From NCBI RefSeq assembly GCF_923079645.1, contig NZ_CAKLPY010000002.1:1116001-1180000 (forward strand): 64,000 bases of DNA. Direction: 5' to 3'. The DNA is from Emticicia aquatica (GTDB lineage Bacteria; Bacteroidota; Bacteroidia; Cytophagales; Spirosomataceae). Below are positions 7,991 through 16,697 of this stretch, one piece after another. Under the pieces are notes generated by a model that was not told the DNA's origin, ran no database searches, and worked only from the letters and a program-made list of their open reading frames with translations. Made by a program: the position numbers and the translations under genes. How positions within the stretch are numbered: position 1 is the first letter of the stretch; every line of letters begins with the position of its first letter.

Positions 7991-8992
7991 ATGAAAAATA
8001 TTTACTTATTATTATTAATCATCGGAATGAACCAAATTGTTTCAGCTCAATCAAAAAATATTGGTCAAATTGCTCGTTTTGACCCCTTACTCGATAATTT
8101 ATTGGATAAAGATGCCAAAATTGAGGTTCTTGGCGAAGGCTTTATTTGGTCAGAAGGCCCCGTTTGGAATAAAAAAGAGCAGTATCTATTGTTTTCGGAT
8201 GTTCCTGCAAATATTGTTTACCGTTGGAAAGAAAGCGAAAAAATTACTGAGTTTTTAAAGCCTTCTGGCTATACTGGAATCATGCCGTATGGTGATGAAC
8301 CTGGAAGTAATGGCTTAATTATTAATCAAAAAGGTGAACTTGTTTCTTGCGAACATGGCGACCGCCGTATTTCGTCAATGCCTCTCAATATTGGAGGAAA
8401 ACGTACAATTGCTGATAATTTTTCTGGAAAAAGATTTAATAGTCCAAATGACATTGTGCAGAAATCGAATGGCGACTATTATTTTACTGACCCGCCATAC
8501 GGTTTACCAATGAAAGAAAACGACCCAAGTAGAGAAACACCACTATTTGGTGTTTATAGAGTTGATAAAACAGGAATTGTTTCATTGATAATTGACAACC
8601 TTACTCGCCCAAATGGTTTGGCTTTTTCGCCTGATGAAACCGTTTTATACGTAGCTCAATCAGACCCTGCTCAAGCTTATATCATGTCATATCCTGTTTT
8701 GGCTGACGGAAAAGTTGGTAAAGGAAAAATACTTTTTGATGCAACTCCAATGGTCAAAGAAGGCTTAAAAGGATTGCCAGATGGTTTGAAAATTGATAAA
8801 AAAGGCAATATTTTCACGACAGGCCCTGGCGGCGTTTTGATTCTTTCGCCTGATGGCAAACTATTAGGACGCATTGAAACAGGCGAAGCTACAGCAAATT
8901 GTGCTTTTGGTAACGACGGTTCAGTACTTTATATCACGGCTGATATGTACTTGTTAAGAGTAAAAACCAAAACTATTGGCGTTGGTTTTTAG
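7991..8992 (+). CDS. Secreted SMP-30/gluconolactonase-like protein
   Basis: A signal peptide (MKNIYLLLLIIGMNQIVSAQ) precedes a six-bladed propeller of the SMP-30/gluconolactonase/LRE family. Probable metal ligands are Glu55 (SEGPVW), Asn153 (SPNDIV), Asn208 (RPNGLAFS) and Asp264 (LPDGLKI), matching the catalytic divalent-cation site of sugar lactonases. The protein should act in the periplasm or outside the cell, probably opening a sugar-acid lactone; the substrate is not evident. It is divergent from the AlbA_2 gene and convergent with the M16 gene. Confidence 0.87.
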   Translation: MKNIYLLLLIIGMNQIVSAQSKNIGQIARFDPLLDNLLDKDAKIEVLGEGFIWSEGPVWNKKEQYLLFSDVPANIVYRWKESEKITEFLKPSGYTGIMPYGDEPGSNGLIINQKGELVSCEHGDRRISSMPLNIGGKRTIADNFSGKRFNSPNDIVQKSNGDYYFTDPPYGLPMKENDPSRETPLFGVYRVDKTGIVSLIIDNLTRPNGLAFSPDETVLYVAQSDPAQAYIMSYPVLADGKVGKGKILFDATPMVKEGLKGLPDGLKIDKKGNIFTTGPGGVLILSPDGKLLGRIETGEATANCAFGNDGSVLYITADMYLLRVKTKTIGVGF

Positions 8993-9003
8993 ATATTAAA
9001 AAC

Positions 9004-9059
9004 AAGAAGACACAGAAAAATAACCAAGCAATTGCTAAAAAATTTTTCTGTGTCTTCTT
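9004..9059. terminator. Bidirectional terminator, SMP-30 gene / M16 gene
   Basis: An unusually long perfect 18-bp inverted repeat (9004-9021 with 9042-9059) encloses a 20-nt loop. It separates two convergent genes. Confidence 0.8.
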
Positions 9060-9081
9060 TGTAATTTCTCTATTTAAAAGC

Positions 9082-10362
9082 TTATTTGCCTCCCACAACA
9101 ACTTCGCAAAGTTCGGTAGGATTGAAATATTTATTTGCTATTTCCATTACATCGGCAGCCGAAACAGCACTTACTTTCTGTATATAGTTTTGATAAAAAT
9201 CGCTAGGTAAATTCTCTAAAATAACGATTTTTTGACGGTCAGCTACTTCAAAAGGGGTATTTAACGACCCAACAAATGAGCCAATCATATAGTTTTTGGC
9301 CGTTTCTAGTTCATTTTCAGGAACAGCTTCTGTTTGTAAAATCTTTATTTCTTTGAAAATCTCGTCGAGGGTTTGTTGAGTAAATTCTTTTTTTACATCA
9401 GTTCCCATTACTAAATAACCACTTTCTTTTTGTGGAATTAGCGATGAAGAAATTCCATAAGTAAACCCTTTATCTTCACGAATATTTTTCATCAAACGGC
9501 TACCAAAATAACCGCCAAAAATGGTATTGGCAACAATAAATTTAAAAAAGTCGGGATGAGACCGATTGAATAATTTTCGACCTAGACGAATCGAAGATTG
9601 CAAATTTTCGGGACGTTCGACAAGTAAATTTTCTCCAATTTCGGAACTTATTGTAAACGCTTCTAATTGCTTTTCATGGTCGAAAACTAACATTTGTCCA
9701 AAGCTTTCATTCAATGCTTTGATTTCATTTTCTCCAAAATTTCCAGACAAGAAAATAGTAAAACGTTTATTTTTGATTTGTTTTTCGTAAAAATCAATCA
9801 CTGCCGCTTGTGTGATATTTTCGATAGCGGATTGATTAATTGACTTTCCGTAAGGATGATTTGCACCGAAAATTTGTTCTCTGAAAGCTTGGCTTGCCAC
9901 AAAAGCCGTTTTTTCTAGGTTGACTTTGAGCGTTTGAGAAGCAATATTTTTTTGAACTAAAAGTTCTTCTTCAGGAAAAATAGATTCCGAAATTACCTCT
10001 TGAAGCATCGGAAGTAGCTTTGGTAAATGCTTGGTCATTCCGTGAACCGTCAAGGCCAATCTTTCAAAAGATTGATTAATTTCGATAAAAGCTCCAAATT
10101 GGTCAAAGTATTCGCTTATTTCTGCTGCTTTATGATTTTTTGTGCCTTCTGTAAGCATTTTTGAAACAAAAAGAGATTCGCCAGAAAGCGTATCAAATCG
10201 GCTACCCGCATCAAAAATAAGTTCTAAACGCATCACTGCTTGTTCGCCTGCTTTGATTGAATAAAGTGGAATTTGGTTATCAAGAAGGACTTTTTCTGCT
10301 TTCGGTATATTTACGTGTTCTACTTTCCTCGAAGGTGGAGCAATGGTTCGGTCTAAAATCAT
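9082..10362 (-). CDS. M16-family peptidase-like protein lacking the zinc motif
   Basis: The protein has the two-lobed M16 (insulinase/mitochondrial processing peptidase) layout: an N-terminal lobe with FDAGSRFD and a C-terminal lobe with GGYFGSRLMKNIREDKGFTYG, the R/Y-pair region. Where catalytic members have HxxEH after GSRxD, this one reads ESLFVSKMLTEGT, so the zinc-binding His residues are absent. It is probably the non-catalytic subunit of a heterodimer, but no HxxEH partner is adjacent. I start at ATG 10362 (MILDRTIAPPS), giving 426 residues, because the longer frame to 10452 would begin inside the degP terminator hairpin. Confidence 0.85.
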   Translation of the reverse strand: MILDRTIAPPSRKVEHVNIPKAEKVLLDNQIPLYSIKAGEQAVMRLELIFDAGSRFDTLSGESLFVSKMLTEGTKNHKAAEISEYFDQFGAFIEINQSFERLALTVHGMTKHLPKLLPMLQEVISESIFPEEELLVQKNIASQTLKVNLEKTAFVASQAFREQIFGANHPYGKSINQSAIENITQAAVIDFYEKQIKNKRFTIFLSGNFGENEIKALNESFGQMLVFDHEKQLEAFTISSEIGENLLVERPENLQSSIRLGRKLFNRSHPDFFKFIVANTIFGGYFGSRLMKNIREDKGFTYGISSSLIPQKESGYLVMGTDVKKEFTQQTLDEIFKEIKILQTEAVPENELETAKNYMIGSFVGSLNTPFEVADRQKIVILENLPSDFYQNYIQKVSAVSAADVMEIANKYFNPTELCEVVVGGK

Positions 10363-10446
10363 TAAAAAAGATATAAGATATTGGTCTAAGAAACTTTGAC
10401 GTAAAATTAGGGTAAAAACTTTATTTTCGTGCTTTTTTATGAAAAA

Positions 10447-10483
10447 ACGCAATACGAAGATAGAGTTTATCTGCGTATTGCGT
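10447..10483 (-). terminator. Terminator of the DegP-like gene
   Basis: The arms ACGCAATACG (10447-10456) and CGTATTGCGT (10474-10483) pair, with an inner AGATA/TATCT extension. On the minus strand the hairpin is followed by a T6 tract. It separates the M16 gene from the upstream protease gene as an independent unit. Confidence 0.85.
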
Positions 10484-10505
10484 CTATATTTTTATTCAGA
10501 AAGGC

Positions 10506-12035
10506 TTATTCTAAACTTAACCCGTAGCAAGTTGTGCGAGCTGAACTTTGGTATGTTCCACAAATCATCACACCTTCTTCACCATTTTCTTTCACTTCCT
10601 TAATGGCTGCTTTGAAATCGTTTGCAGAGTTTATGCGTTTGTCACCTACCTTCATTACAACAAAACCTTCACGCATTTGCGTATAATCTGCCACATCACC
10701 TTCACCGATTCTCTTTACTATAACCCCATTTTGGATACCCATTCTTTGCTTATCAGCCGATGAAAGCTCGCTCAATTCGATACCGAGTTGGTCAAAAATC
10801 TTATTTTCTGAAACAATGTTATTTTTAACAATATCTTTGCCACCATCACGGTTACGAAGAGTTACCTCGAATTCTTTCAATGAGCCATTACGATTCACCG
10901 TTACTTTTGTTGATTCACCTGGACGTTTACGACCAATCATTTCTTGTAATTTTGGTCCACTTTTTGTATCCATTCCATCAACTTTTACAATAACATCTCC
11001 TTTTTGGATACCCGCAGCTCTTGCCGCCCCATTTTCAAGAACATCAGCAACATAAATGCCTTCATCAGTTTTTGTGTTAAACTCGTCGGCTCTTTTACCG
11101 TCCAATTCAACCAAATTGATACCTAAATATCCACGTTGTACATTTCCGTATTTCACTATGTCGGCAGTTACTTTTTTCACAATCTCCGACGGAACGGCAA
11201 AAGCATATCCAGCATAAGCACCATTTGGACTTGCAATAGCTGTATTAATTCCAATCAATTCACCTTTCAAATTAACCAAAGCTCCTCCACTATTACCTGG
11301 ATTTACGGCAGCATCTGTTTGAATGAATGATTCGATAGCGTCACTTGTTTTCGCTTGGCGACCATCGTCTCCATATCGACGGAACATTTGTTGTTTTTCG
11401 GCCAAAATACCAATGCTACGTCCTTTTGCACTAACAATCCCTGCTGTAACGGTTGATTCTAAATTAAATGGATTACCAACAGCTAAAACCCACTCACCTA
11501 CTTTCACATTATCAGAATTGGCAAATGACATCGCAGGATGCTTGCCTCCTTCAATTTTGATAACTGCAATATCTGTTGAAGGGTCTGTTCCGATAATCTT
11601 TGCTGTATAAGATTTATGATCGGAAGTTACTACCTCTAATTCGGTTGCTCCTTCGATTACGTGATTATTAGTTGCAATATAGCCATCATTTGTAATAATT
11701 ACACCCGAACCTGATGATTCTTGTTGTTGATTACGTGGCTGACTAAATGGACTATTTTCACCAAAAAAATCATCAAAAATTGTTCTTTGCTGTGAAACCG
11801 AACGAGACGACTTTGCTTTAATATGGACAACCGAAGGTGTTGATAATTCGGCGGCATAAGTGAAATCTCCTGGCACGCCAATTGGGCCATCGTAGTTGGC
11901 TAAACGGTTGAGTGAAGGTTTTGATGCTTCACTAAAAATCACGTCTCTTCCCTCAAAACCGAGCATTTTGTAGCCTCCAATTGTGGCGATACTGCTCAAT
12001 ACAGCAATACCGATGGTTTTTACTGTGTTATTCAT
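10506..12035 (-). CDS. DegP/HtrA-family serine protease (Do-like)
   Basis: This envelope protease/chaperone handles misfolded periplasmic proteins. An N-terminal membrane anchor or signal (IGIAVLSSIATIGGYKML) is followed by a trypsin-like domain with triad His125 (NNHVIEGA), Asp155 (STDIAVIK) and Ser249 (NPGNSGGAL). Two PDZ domains follow, about residues 295-395 and 415-505. The length of 509 aa fits Do-type proteases. It is flanked by its own promoter elements and terminator, so it seems monocistronic. Confidence 0.94.
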   Translation of the reverse strand: MNNTVKTIGIAVLSSIATIGGYKMLGFEGRDVIFSEASKPSLNRLANYDGPIGVPGDFTYAAELSTPSVVHIKAKSSRSVSQQRTIFDDFFGENSPFSQPRNQQQESSGSGVIITNDGYIATNNHVIEGATELEVVTSDHKSYTAKIIGTDPSTDIAVIKIEGGKHPAMSFANSDNVKVGEWVLAVGNPFNLESTVTAGIVSAKGRSIGILAEKQQMFRRYGDDGRQAKTSDAIESFIQTDAAVNPGNSGGALVNLKGELIGINTAIASPNGAYAGYAFAVPSEIVKKVTADIVKYGNVQRGYLGINLVELDGKRADEFNTKTDEGIYVADVLENGAARAAGIQKGDVIVKVDGMDTKSGPKLQEMIGRKRPGESTKVTVNRNGSLKEFEVTLRNRDGGKDIVKNNIVSENKIFDQLGIELSELSSADKQRMGIQNGVIVKRIGEGDVADYTQMREGFVVMKVGDKRINSANDFKAAIKEVKENGEEGVMICGTYQSSARTTCYGLSLE

Positions 12036-12159
12036 TTTTTTAGACCGTTGTTTTACAGTTTATTTTTATTTACCTAACCGATTTATTACTCAATTATTAG
12101 TAAAGTTTTATCAAATTATTTTGCATTAATAACGAAACAAAGTTTGTTTTTGTTTGATG

Positions 12160-12178
12160 CAAATTTAACGCAAAAGTA
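12160..12178 (-). promoter_or_regulatory. Candidate promoter(s) of the DegP-like gene
   Basis: Two overlapping-range -7 octamers occur on the minus strand: TACTTTTG (12178-12171) and TAAATTTG (12167-12160), both fitting TAnnTTTG. An interrupted inverted repeat, CACGAA-AA-TTCGTG at 12181-12194, lies directly upstream and could bind a regulator. A -33 TTG is not evident. Confidence 0.4.
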
Positions 12179-12253
12179 GGCACGAAAATTCGTGTAATGT
12201 GTGAATTTTAACAAATTTTAACGGAATTGATTTCTCAACTGCTATACATAAAA

Positions 12254-12283
12254 GCAAGGTACAGATTTTATTCTATACCTTGC
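12254..12283 (-). terminator. Terminator of the Hsp20 gene
   Basis: GCAAGGTA (12254-12261) pairs with TACCTTGC (12276-12283). On the minus strand a T-rich tract follows, just past the Hsp20 stop codon. Confidence 0.7.
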
Positions 12284-12306
12284 CTTTCTAATTTTTAATA
12301 CTTAGC

Positions 12307-12732
12307 TTACGCAATTTCAATCAAACGAGGTTCTTTTGGCTTCGCTTCTTCTTTTTTAGGTAATTCTAAACCTAAAACTCCGTCAATATAGGTTGCCACA
12401 ATTTTTTCGCTATCAACTGATTTTGGTAAATTAAATGTGCGTTTGAAAGCACTAAAATTAAACTCTTTACGAGTATATTTTCCAACTGTTTCTTGAGTCT
12501 CTTCTTTTTTCTCAGTTGAAATCGTCAAGTTATTTTCGTGGATATTTACTTTAAAATCTTCTTTCTTTAAGCCTGGAGCCGCTAATTCGATTTTAAAAGC
12601 ATTTTCGCTTTCTAATACATTAACCGCAGGAAAAGAATGTTGATGAGCAGGAGCTACACGCTCAAAATCGTTAAAAATGTTTTCCAATAAAGCAGGAAAT
12701 GCTGGTGCGAAACTTCTTACTAATGTTGCCAT
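12307..12732 (-). CDS. Hsp20/alpha-crystallin small heat shock protein
   Basis: Small heat shock proteins are ATP-independent holdases that form oligomers. The alpha-crystallin domain spans about residues 35-130, with AFKIELAAPGLKKEDFKV in the early strands and YIDGVLGLELPKKE near the end. The length of 141 residues is typical of the bacterial class. The upstream region carries a repeated 12-mer and a small palindrome that may be regulatory. It appears to be a single-gene unit. Confidence 0.93.
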   Translation of the reverse strand: MATLVRSFAPAFPALLENIFNDFERVAPAHQHSFPAVNVLESENAFKIELAAPGLKKEDFKVNIHENNLTISTEKKEETQETVGKYTRKEFNFSAFKRTFNLPKSVDSEKIVATYIDGVLGLELPKKEEAKPKEPRLIEIA

Positions 12733-12833
12733 GTTTTTTATTGTTTTGATGATTGTTTTCTTTTTATGCCACTTCGTTGTGGCGACGAAAACATTTTCAT
12801 CAATTTGTGTACCAATCCAAAAAATAGGCCATT

Positions 12834-12888
12834 TTGTCTGTTTTTAACACTTTTCTTCTTTTTTTAAAGTGACAAATTGTCTGTTTTT
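12834..12888. repeat. 12-bp direct repeat plus palindrome upstream of hsp20
   Basis: TTGTCTGTTTTT occurs at 12834-12845 and again at 12877-12888, 43 bp apart (four helical turns). The second copy overlaps the palindrome GACAAATTGTC (12871-12881). They lie 100-160 bp upstream of the heat-shock gene. A regulatory role is a guess. Confidence 0.4.
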
Positions 12889-12936
12889 GCAAAAACATTA
12901 TGACTGAAAGACAGATTATGAGAAAGTCAAAACATA

Positions 12937-12970
12937 AAAAAAGGATTTGACAAATGCCAAATCCTTTTTT
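12937..12970 (-). terminator. Terminator of the haloperoxidase-like gene
   Basis: A 13-bp inverted repeat (12937-12949 with 12958-12970) has A6/T6 ends. It lies just beyond the stop codon at 12988 on the minus strand. Confidence 0.85.
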
Positions 12971-12987
12971 ATGAAAGTATCTTAAAT

Positions 12988-14313
12988 TTATTTTTTAGTT
13001 TTTTGTATCACTAATTTGCCAATTTCTCTACCAGATTTTAAGCCTTCGTCACATGCCGAACGGAAGTGAATTCCACCATAAACACGGCTAATTGATGCTT
13101 GCTCTGCGGCTTCATTGAAAGACTTAAATTGTCCTACTCCATGACCAAATTTTGCCTCGGTCGAATCAGTAAAAGCAACATTGTCGCCGAAAAGCTCAGT
13201 AAGCACCACAGCCGATGCACCTGAAATTGTACTATGCCCACTTGTATATTCTGGGAATGGTGGCGTTTGTAAGAAAGGAATCCATTTCGTATCTACACTA
13301 GCATTAATAATGGTTTCGGGACGAACTTTATGAAAACGATATTTCGCTTCCCAACAGCCAATAAACGCATCACGCAAGGCCATCGAAACCAACAAATAGG
13401 CTTGCACCGATTTTGCCAAATCTACCTTCTTATCTTTACAAACAGTTTTTACGATTGCTAACCAGTGTCCGCCTGGCGTCATTTTTTTATCAGCAAACAT
13501 TACGTGGCCTTGCACGTTCATCACAAAAGCATTATCATCCCAAAACCAAGCGATACGTTTTTCTTCTTCAGAAAGTTTATTTCCCATTTCATAAACTTCT
13601 GTTACTTCCTTCATAAACGGACTTGTTTTTGCTAAATCAAAACCAAATGGTGGAGGTGGCAAAAATTGACTTGAAGAATCAATAATCATTGGCCTGATTT
13701 TACCCCAATTCGGTTCGATTGCATCGGCATAAGATGGAGGTGTTGGTGTCCAAGTACCTGGTCTGTTTTGTAAAGTATAACGTAAACCACGTGTTTGCGG
13801 ATATTTATCTTTCTTTGCATAATCTAAAACTGCTTTTCCGATAGCCGTTCCGTAAGCAACCGAACGCTCAATAACTTCGCTTGGCACGCCTGCATCAACA
13901 AATTTCTTGTCTAAATCTTTCTCGAAAGCCTCATATTTTTCTACTGAAAAAGTAAGACCACGAGCAACTGTCATAAAGGCTTTGATACTTGCCAATGAGT
14001 GACAGTATTCTTTTCCCGCTTCAATTTGCGGAATTTCATTGAAATCTTTCACTCGACCAACCATTGAAGGATAGTTTTTATCGCCAGAAACCAATGCTTC
14101 GTAACCAGCCAAATTTGCGTATGAATAAATACGACTTGCTACTGGCGGCGTAAAAATATCATGTACAATTACGTCAGTCAATTGATTGACACAAGCATGA
14201 TAAAAATCAGGATTATTTACCTGTTGAGCGTACTCTTCGGCTTTCTTTTGTTTACAACTAATTGACAATGAGACTATTATTGTAATTACAAACAGTGTTT
14301 TAAAAAATTTCAT
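12988..14313 (-). CDS. Vanadium-dependent haloperoxidase-like lipoprotein (PAP2 superfamily)
   Basis: A lipoprotein signal ends at Cys20 (VSLSISC). The C-terminal half carries the vanadate/phosphate pocket of the haloperoxidase/PAP2 superfamily: KYRFHKVRP (K-x6-RP), YTSGHS, and SRVYGGIHF (SR-x5-H). Vanadium enzymes of this type oxidise halides with hydrogen peroxide; the same pocket also serves acid phosphatases, so the reaction is not certain. The protein should be membrane-anchored and face the periplasm or cell surface. It is 441 residues, a normal length for the bacterial group, and stands alone. Confidence 0.85.
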   Translation of the reverse strand: MKFFKTLFVITIIVSLSISCKQKKAEEYAQQVNNPDFYHACVNQLTDVIVHDIFTPPVASRIYSYANLAGYEALVSGDKNYPSMVGRVKDFNEIPQIEAGKEYCHSLASIKAFMTVARGLTFSVEKYEAFEKDLDKKFVDAGVPSEVIERSVAYGTAIGKAVLDYAKKDKYPQTRGLRYTLQNRPGTWTPTPPSYADAIEPNWGKIRPMIIDSSSQFLPPPPFGFDLAKTSPFMKEVTEVYEMGNKLSEEEKRIAWFWDDNAFVMNVQGHVMFADKKMTPGGHWLAIVKTVCKDKKVDLAKSVQAYLLVSMALRDAFIGCWEAKYRFHKVRPETIINASVDTKWIPFLQTPPFPEYTSGHSTISGASAVVLTELFGDNVAFTDSTEAKFGHGVGQFKSFNEAAEQASISRVYGGIHFRSACDEGLKSGREIGKLVIQKTKK

Positions 14314-14372
14314 GTTAAAAAAGGATAAATATTTATTGTGGTTTTGACATGGCGATTCGGGTAAAAATCGAA

Positions 14373-14380
14373 CAAAAATA
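14373..14380 (-). promoter_or_regulatory. Candidate promoter of the haloperoxidase-like gene
   Basis: The minus strand reads TATTTTTG, matching TAnnTTTG, 60 nt before the start codon. No clear -33 is seen. Confidence 0.4.
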
Positions 14381-14450
14381 GTTTGTTTTTTAGAATTATT
14401 TACTAAAATTCCAATTTGTCTAAATTAAAAATTGTATCTGAATACGTTTT

Positions 14451-15776
14451 TTAAAATATTACTAAAAACTTACTTCCTTCGCCTACTTTTGAAAATACTT
14501 TTAAGTTTCCGCCGTGCATTTGCATAATTTGGCGAGAAAGGCTCAATCCGATGCCTGAACCAGTTTTTTTAGTGGTATAAAATGGAATAAAAATCTTTTC
14601 TAGAGCTTCGGGTTCAATGCCGCTTCCATTATCCGAAATCTCAATAAATCTTTGATTATCAGACTGATACGTTCGTATTTTAATTACTGGATTTAATTTG
14701 CTTTCAACAGCTTCGATGGCATTTTTCACTAAATTTATCAAAACCATTTCAATGTGGTCGGTATCTGCCAATAATGTAAAATCATGTTTAAAATCGGTTA
14801 CCAAAGAAATTCGTTTCTCTTTGATTTGTGGCTGAACGAGGTTCAATAAATGGCTAATCAATGCTTTTGAAGTAGTTTCTTGAAAAATCGGTTTAGGAAT
14901 TGTCGTAAACTCACGGTAAGCATTTACAAAATTCATGATGCCTTTACTTCTGTTTTCGATGGTTTGTAAAGCTTCTTTCAAATCATCAATTGTTTCTTTT
15001 ATCTCGATTTTATCAGACAAATCTATCTCTATAATTTCTCGCATTGTGCTGGCCAATGACACAATTGGCGTAACCGAATTCATGATTTCGTGACGCAACA
15101 CCTTTGTCAGATTTTGCCATGCGTCTAATTCTTTTTCTTGTAATTCGGACTGAATATTTTGCAAAGAGACCAATTTAATTACTCGCCCACGTAGACTTAC
15201 GGTAGTTGAATTGATAGTAATTTGCTGCTCATTTGAGGTTTCATAAAGCGTTTTGCTTCCTGAAGGCAGATTTTTTAGAATTTCAAAAAGTCCAACATGA
15301 ATACTATTATTTAGTTCAGAAATATTTCGTAATCGGTAAAGATTCAATGTACGAAAAGCGGCATTATTTATCAATTCGATATTTCCTAAAGAATCAAAAG
15401 ATAAAAGTCCAACATTCACGTGCTGAACAATCGTATTTATGTAATGTAAATTGGCTTCTTTTTCGGCACGAGCTTGTCGAAACGCATCCAAAACACCATT
15501 TAGTTGTTGATTAACTTCCTCAAAACTTTTCCCTAATTTATTATCTGCTCGAAATTTTACAGTGAAATCGCTATATCTGACTGATTCAAAAAATCGGGCT
15601 AATTTTCGATTAATTGACGTAACGTAAGTAAAAATTGAGAAAAAAATAATCCCTACAAAAATCATTGAAATAAATGCAGGAAACCACTGTTTTTGAAGAA
15701 AAAAATAGATTTCTCCTGCCAAAATCAACGATAAAATACAAAGTCTCCAAAGAATTCCAATCGAAAAGTGTTTCAT
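14451..15776 (-). CDS. Membrane sensor histidine kinase (NtrB/AtoS-like), orphan
   Basis: Two membrane segments (about residues 8-26 and 32-51) are followed by a HAMP-like stretch, a PAS-like domain (about 105-205), and a kinase core. The phosphoacceptor is His229 in VLRHEIMNSVTP. The N box (LVKNAIEAV), G1 box (DNGSGIEP), F box (IFIPFYTTK) and G2 box (GSGIGLSLSRQI) are intact. The short gap between the membrane segments means almost no periplasmic sensor. Kinases of this shape usually sit beside a sigma-54-type response regulator, but none is present on either side. Confidence 0.9.
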   Translation of the reverse strand: MKHFSIGILWRLCILSLILAGEIYFFLQKQWFPAFISMIFVGIIFFSIFTYVTSINRKLARFFESVRYSDFTVKFRADNKLGKSFEEVNQQLNGVLDAFRQARAEKEANLHYINTIVQHVNVGLLSFDSLGNIELINNAAFRTLNLYRLRNISELNNSIHVGLFEILKNLPSGSKTLYETSNEQQITINSTTVSLRGRVIKLVSLQNIQSELQEKELDAWQNLTKVLRHEIMNSVTPIVSLASTMREIIEIDLSDKIEIKETIDDLKEALQTIENRSKGIMNFVNAYREFTTIPKPIFQETTSKALISHLLNLVQPQIKEKRISLVTDFKHDFTLLADTDHIEMVLINLVKNAIEAVESKLNPVIKIRTYQSDNQRFIEISDNGSGIEPEALEKIFIPFYTTKKTGSGIGLSLSRQIMQMHGGNLKVFSKVGEGSKFLVIF

Positions 15777-15913
15777 GCGTTTTTGAAAAAAGACGTTTTG
15801 GCTAATGAAAAATCAAATATTTATGCAGTTATACAACGTTTAGATTAAAATTTTCATTCTCATACTAAATGTCACACCAAAGTTCGTTAATTATCCATAA
15901 AACCAAACATAAA

Positions 15914-16576
15914 ATGAAAGCGATTCAAATAAATAAAGGCTTAATTGCCATCGGTTTTGCTCTTTTAATGCTTTCGGCTTGCTCAAGTTCGAAAGATTTT
16001 CTCTCAGATAACTTTGTCAATGTACGAAGAAACCATAAAAAAATTGCGATTTTGCCGTTTGGCGTACAGTTTCAAAACCCTGTTGATTTTTCAAATCAAA
16101 AAGATAATCGCAGCCAAAAATTCTTTACGAAACAAGAACAAGAGGCAAGTCTTGATGCTCAAAAAGAGTTATTTATTAATGTTGCTCGACAAGTGCAGAA
16201 AGGGCGTTACGAAATAGCTTTTCAGGATTTCAATCAAACCAACAAAATTTTAGCTAAAAATGGCATTCGTTTGGACGATGTTCGTCTTCAAAATAAGGCT
16301 GATTTGGCTAAACTTTTAGAAGTCGATGCCGTAATTTTTGGAGAACTAACCATCAAGATTACACCAATGAATAATAGAGCGATGCCAATGATGCCTAATT
16401 TTCGCAACGATGATGGCGTCGAAACCGATGTAAAACTCTTCGATGCTGCAACTGGCGAAATGGTCTGGTCAACTTTGCTTTTTAATCGACCAAATTCGCA
16501 GATGGATACACCGCACCGCCTTTCGACTGGTTTGATGAATCAAGTTGCAAAAAATTTACCATATCGAAACCGATAA
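15914..16576 (+). CDS. Lipoprotein with CsgG/TolB-like fold (function unknown)
   Basis: A lipobox MLSAC with Cys23 marks a lipoprotein. The mature part starts with HKKIAILPFGVQF and contains ADLAKLLEVDAVIFGELTI and VKLFDAATGEMVWST, a pattern seen in CsgG-like and TolB-N-like lipoproteins that build outer-membrane assemblies. I start at ATG 15914; the frame extends upstream to 15869 but the signal peptide begins at the later Met. No partner gene of a known secretion system is adjacent. The assignment to a fold is moderate and the role is unknown. Confidence 0.75.
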   Translation: MKAIQINKGLIAIGFALLMLSACSSSKDFLSDNFVNVRRNHKKIAILPFGVQFQNPVDFSNQKDNRSQKFFTKQEQEASLDAQKELFINVARQVQKGRYEIAFQDFNQTNKILAKNGIRLDDVRLQNKADLAKLLEVDAVIFGELTIKITPMNNRAMPMMPNFRNDDGVETDVKLFDAATGEMVWSTLLFNRPNSQMDTPHRLSTGLMNQVAKNLPYRNR

Positions 16577-16697
16577 TTTAAAGGCCTAGAAAAAGGCTTT
16601 TTTGCAACGAATTTCTTAATTTTTGTGTGTGTTTGCATAAAATTTCATAATTTCGCACCATAATTTTAAGAAACACAAAATATCATATTCAACTATA

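Noticed and set aside
12733..12800. Sigma-54-type -24/-12 promoter before hsp20
   Set aside because: A TGGCA is present but no TTGC follows at the needed spacing.
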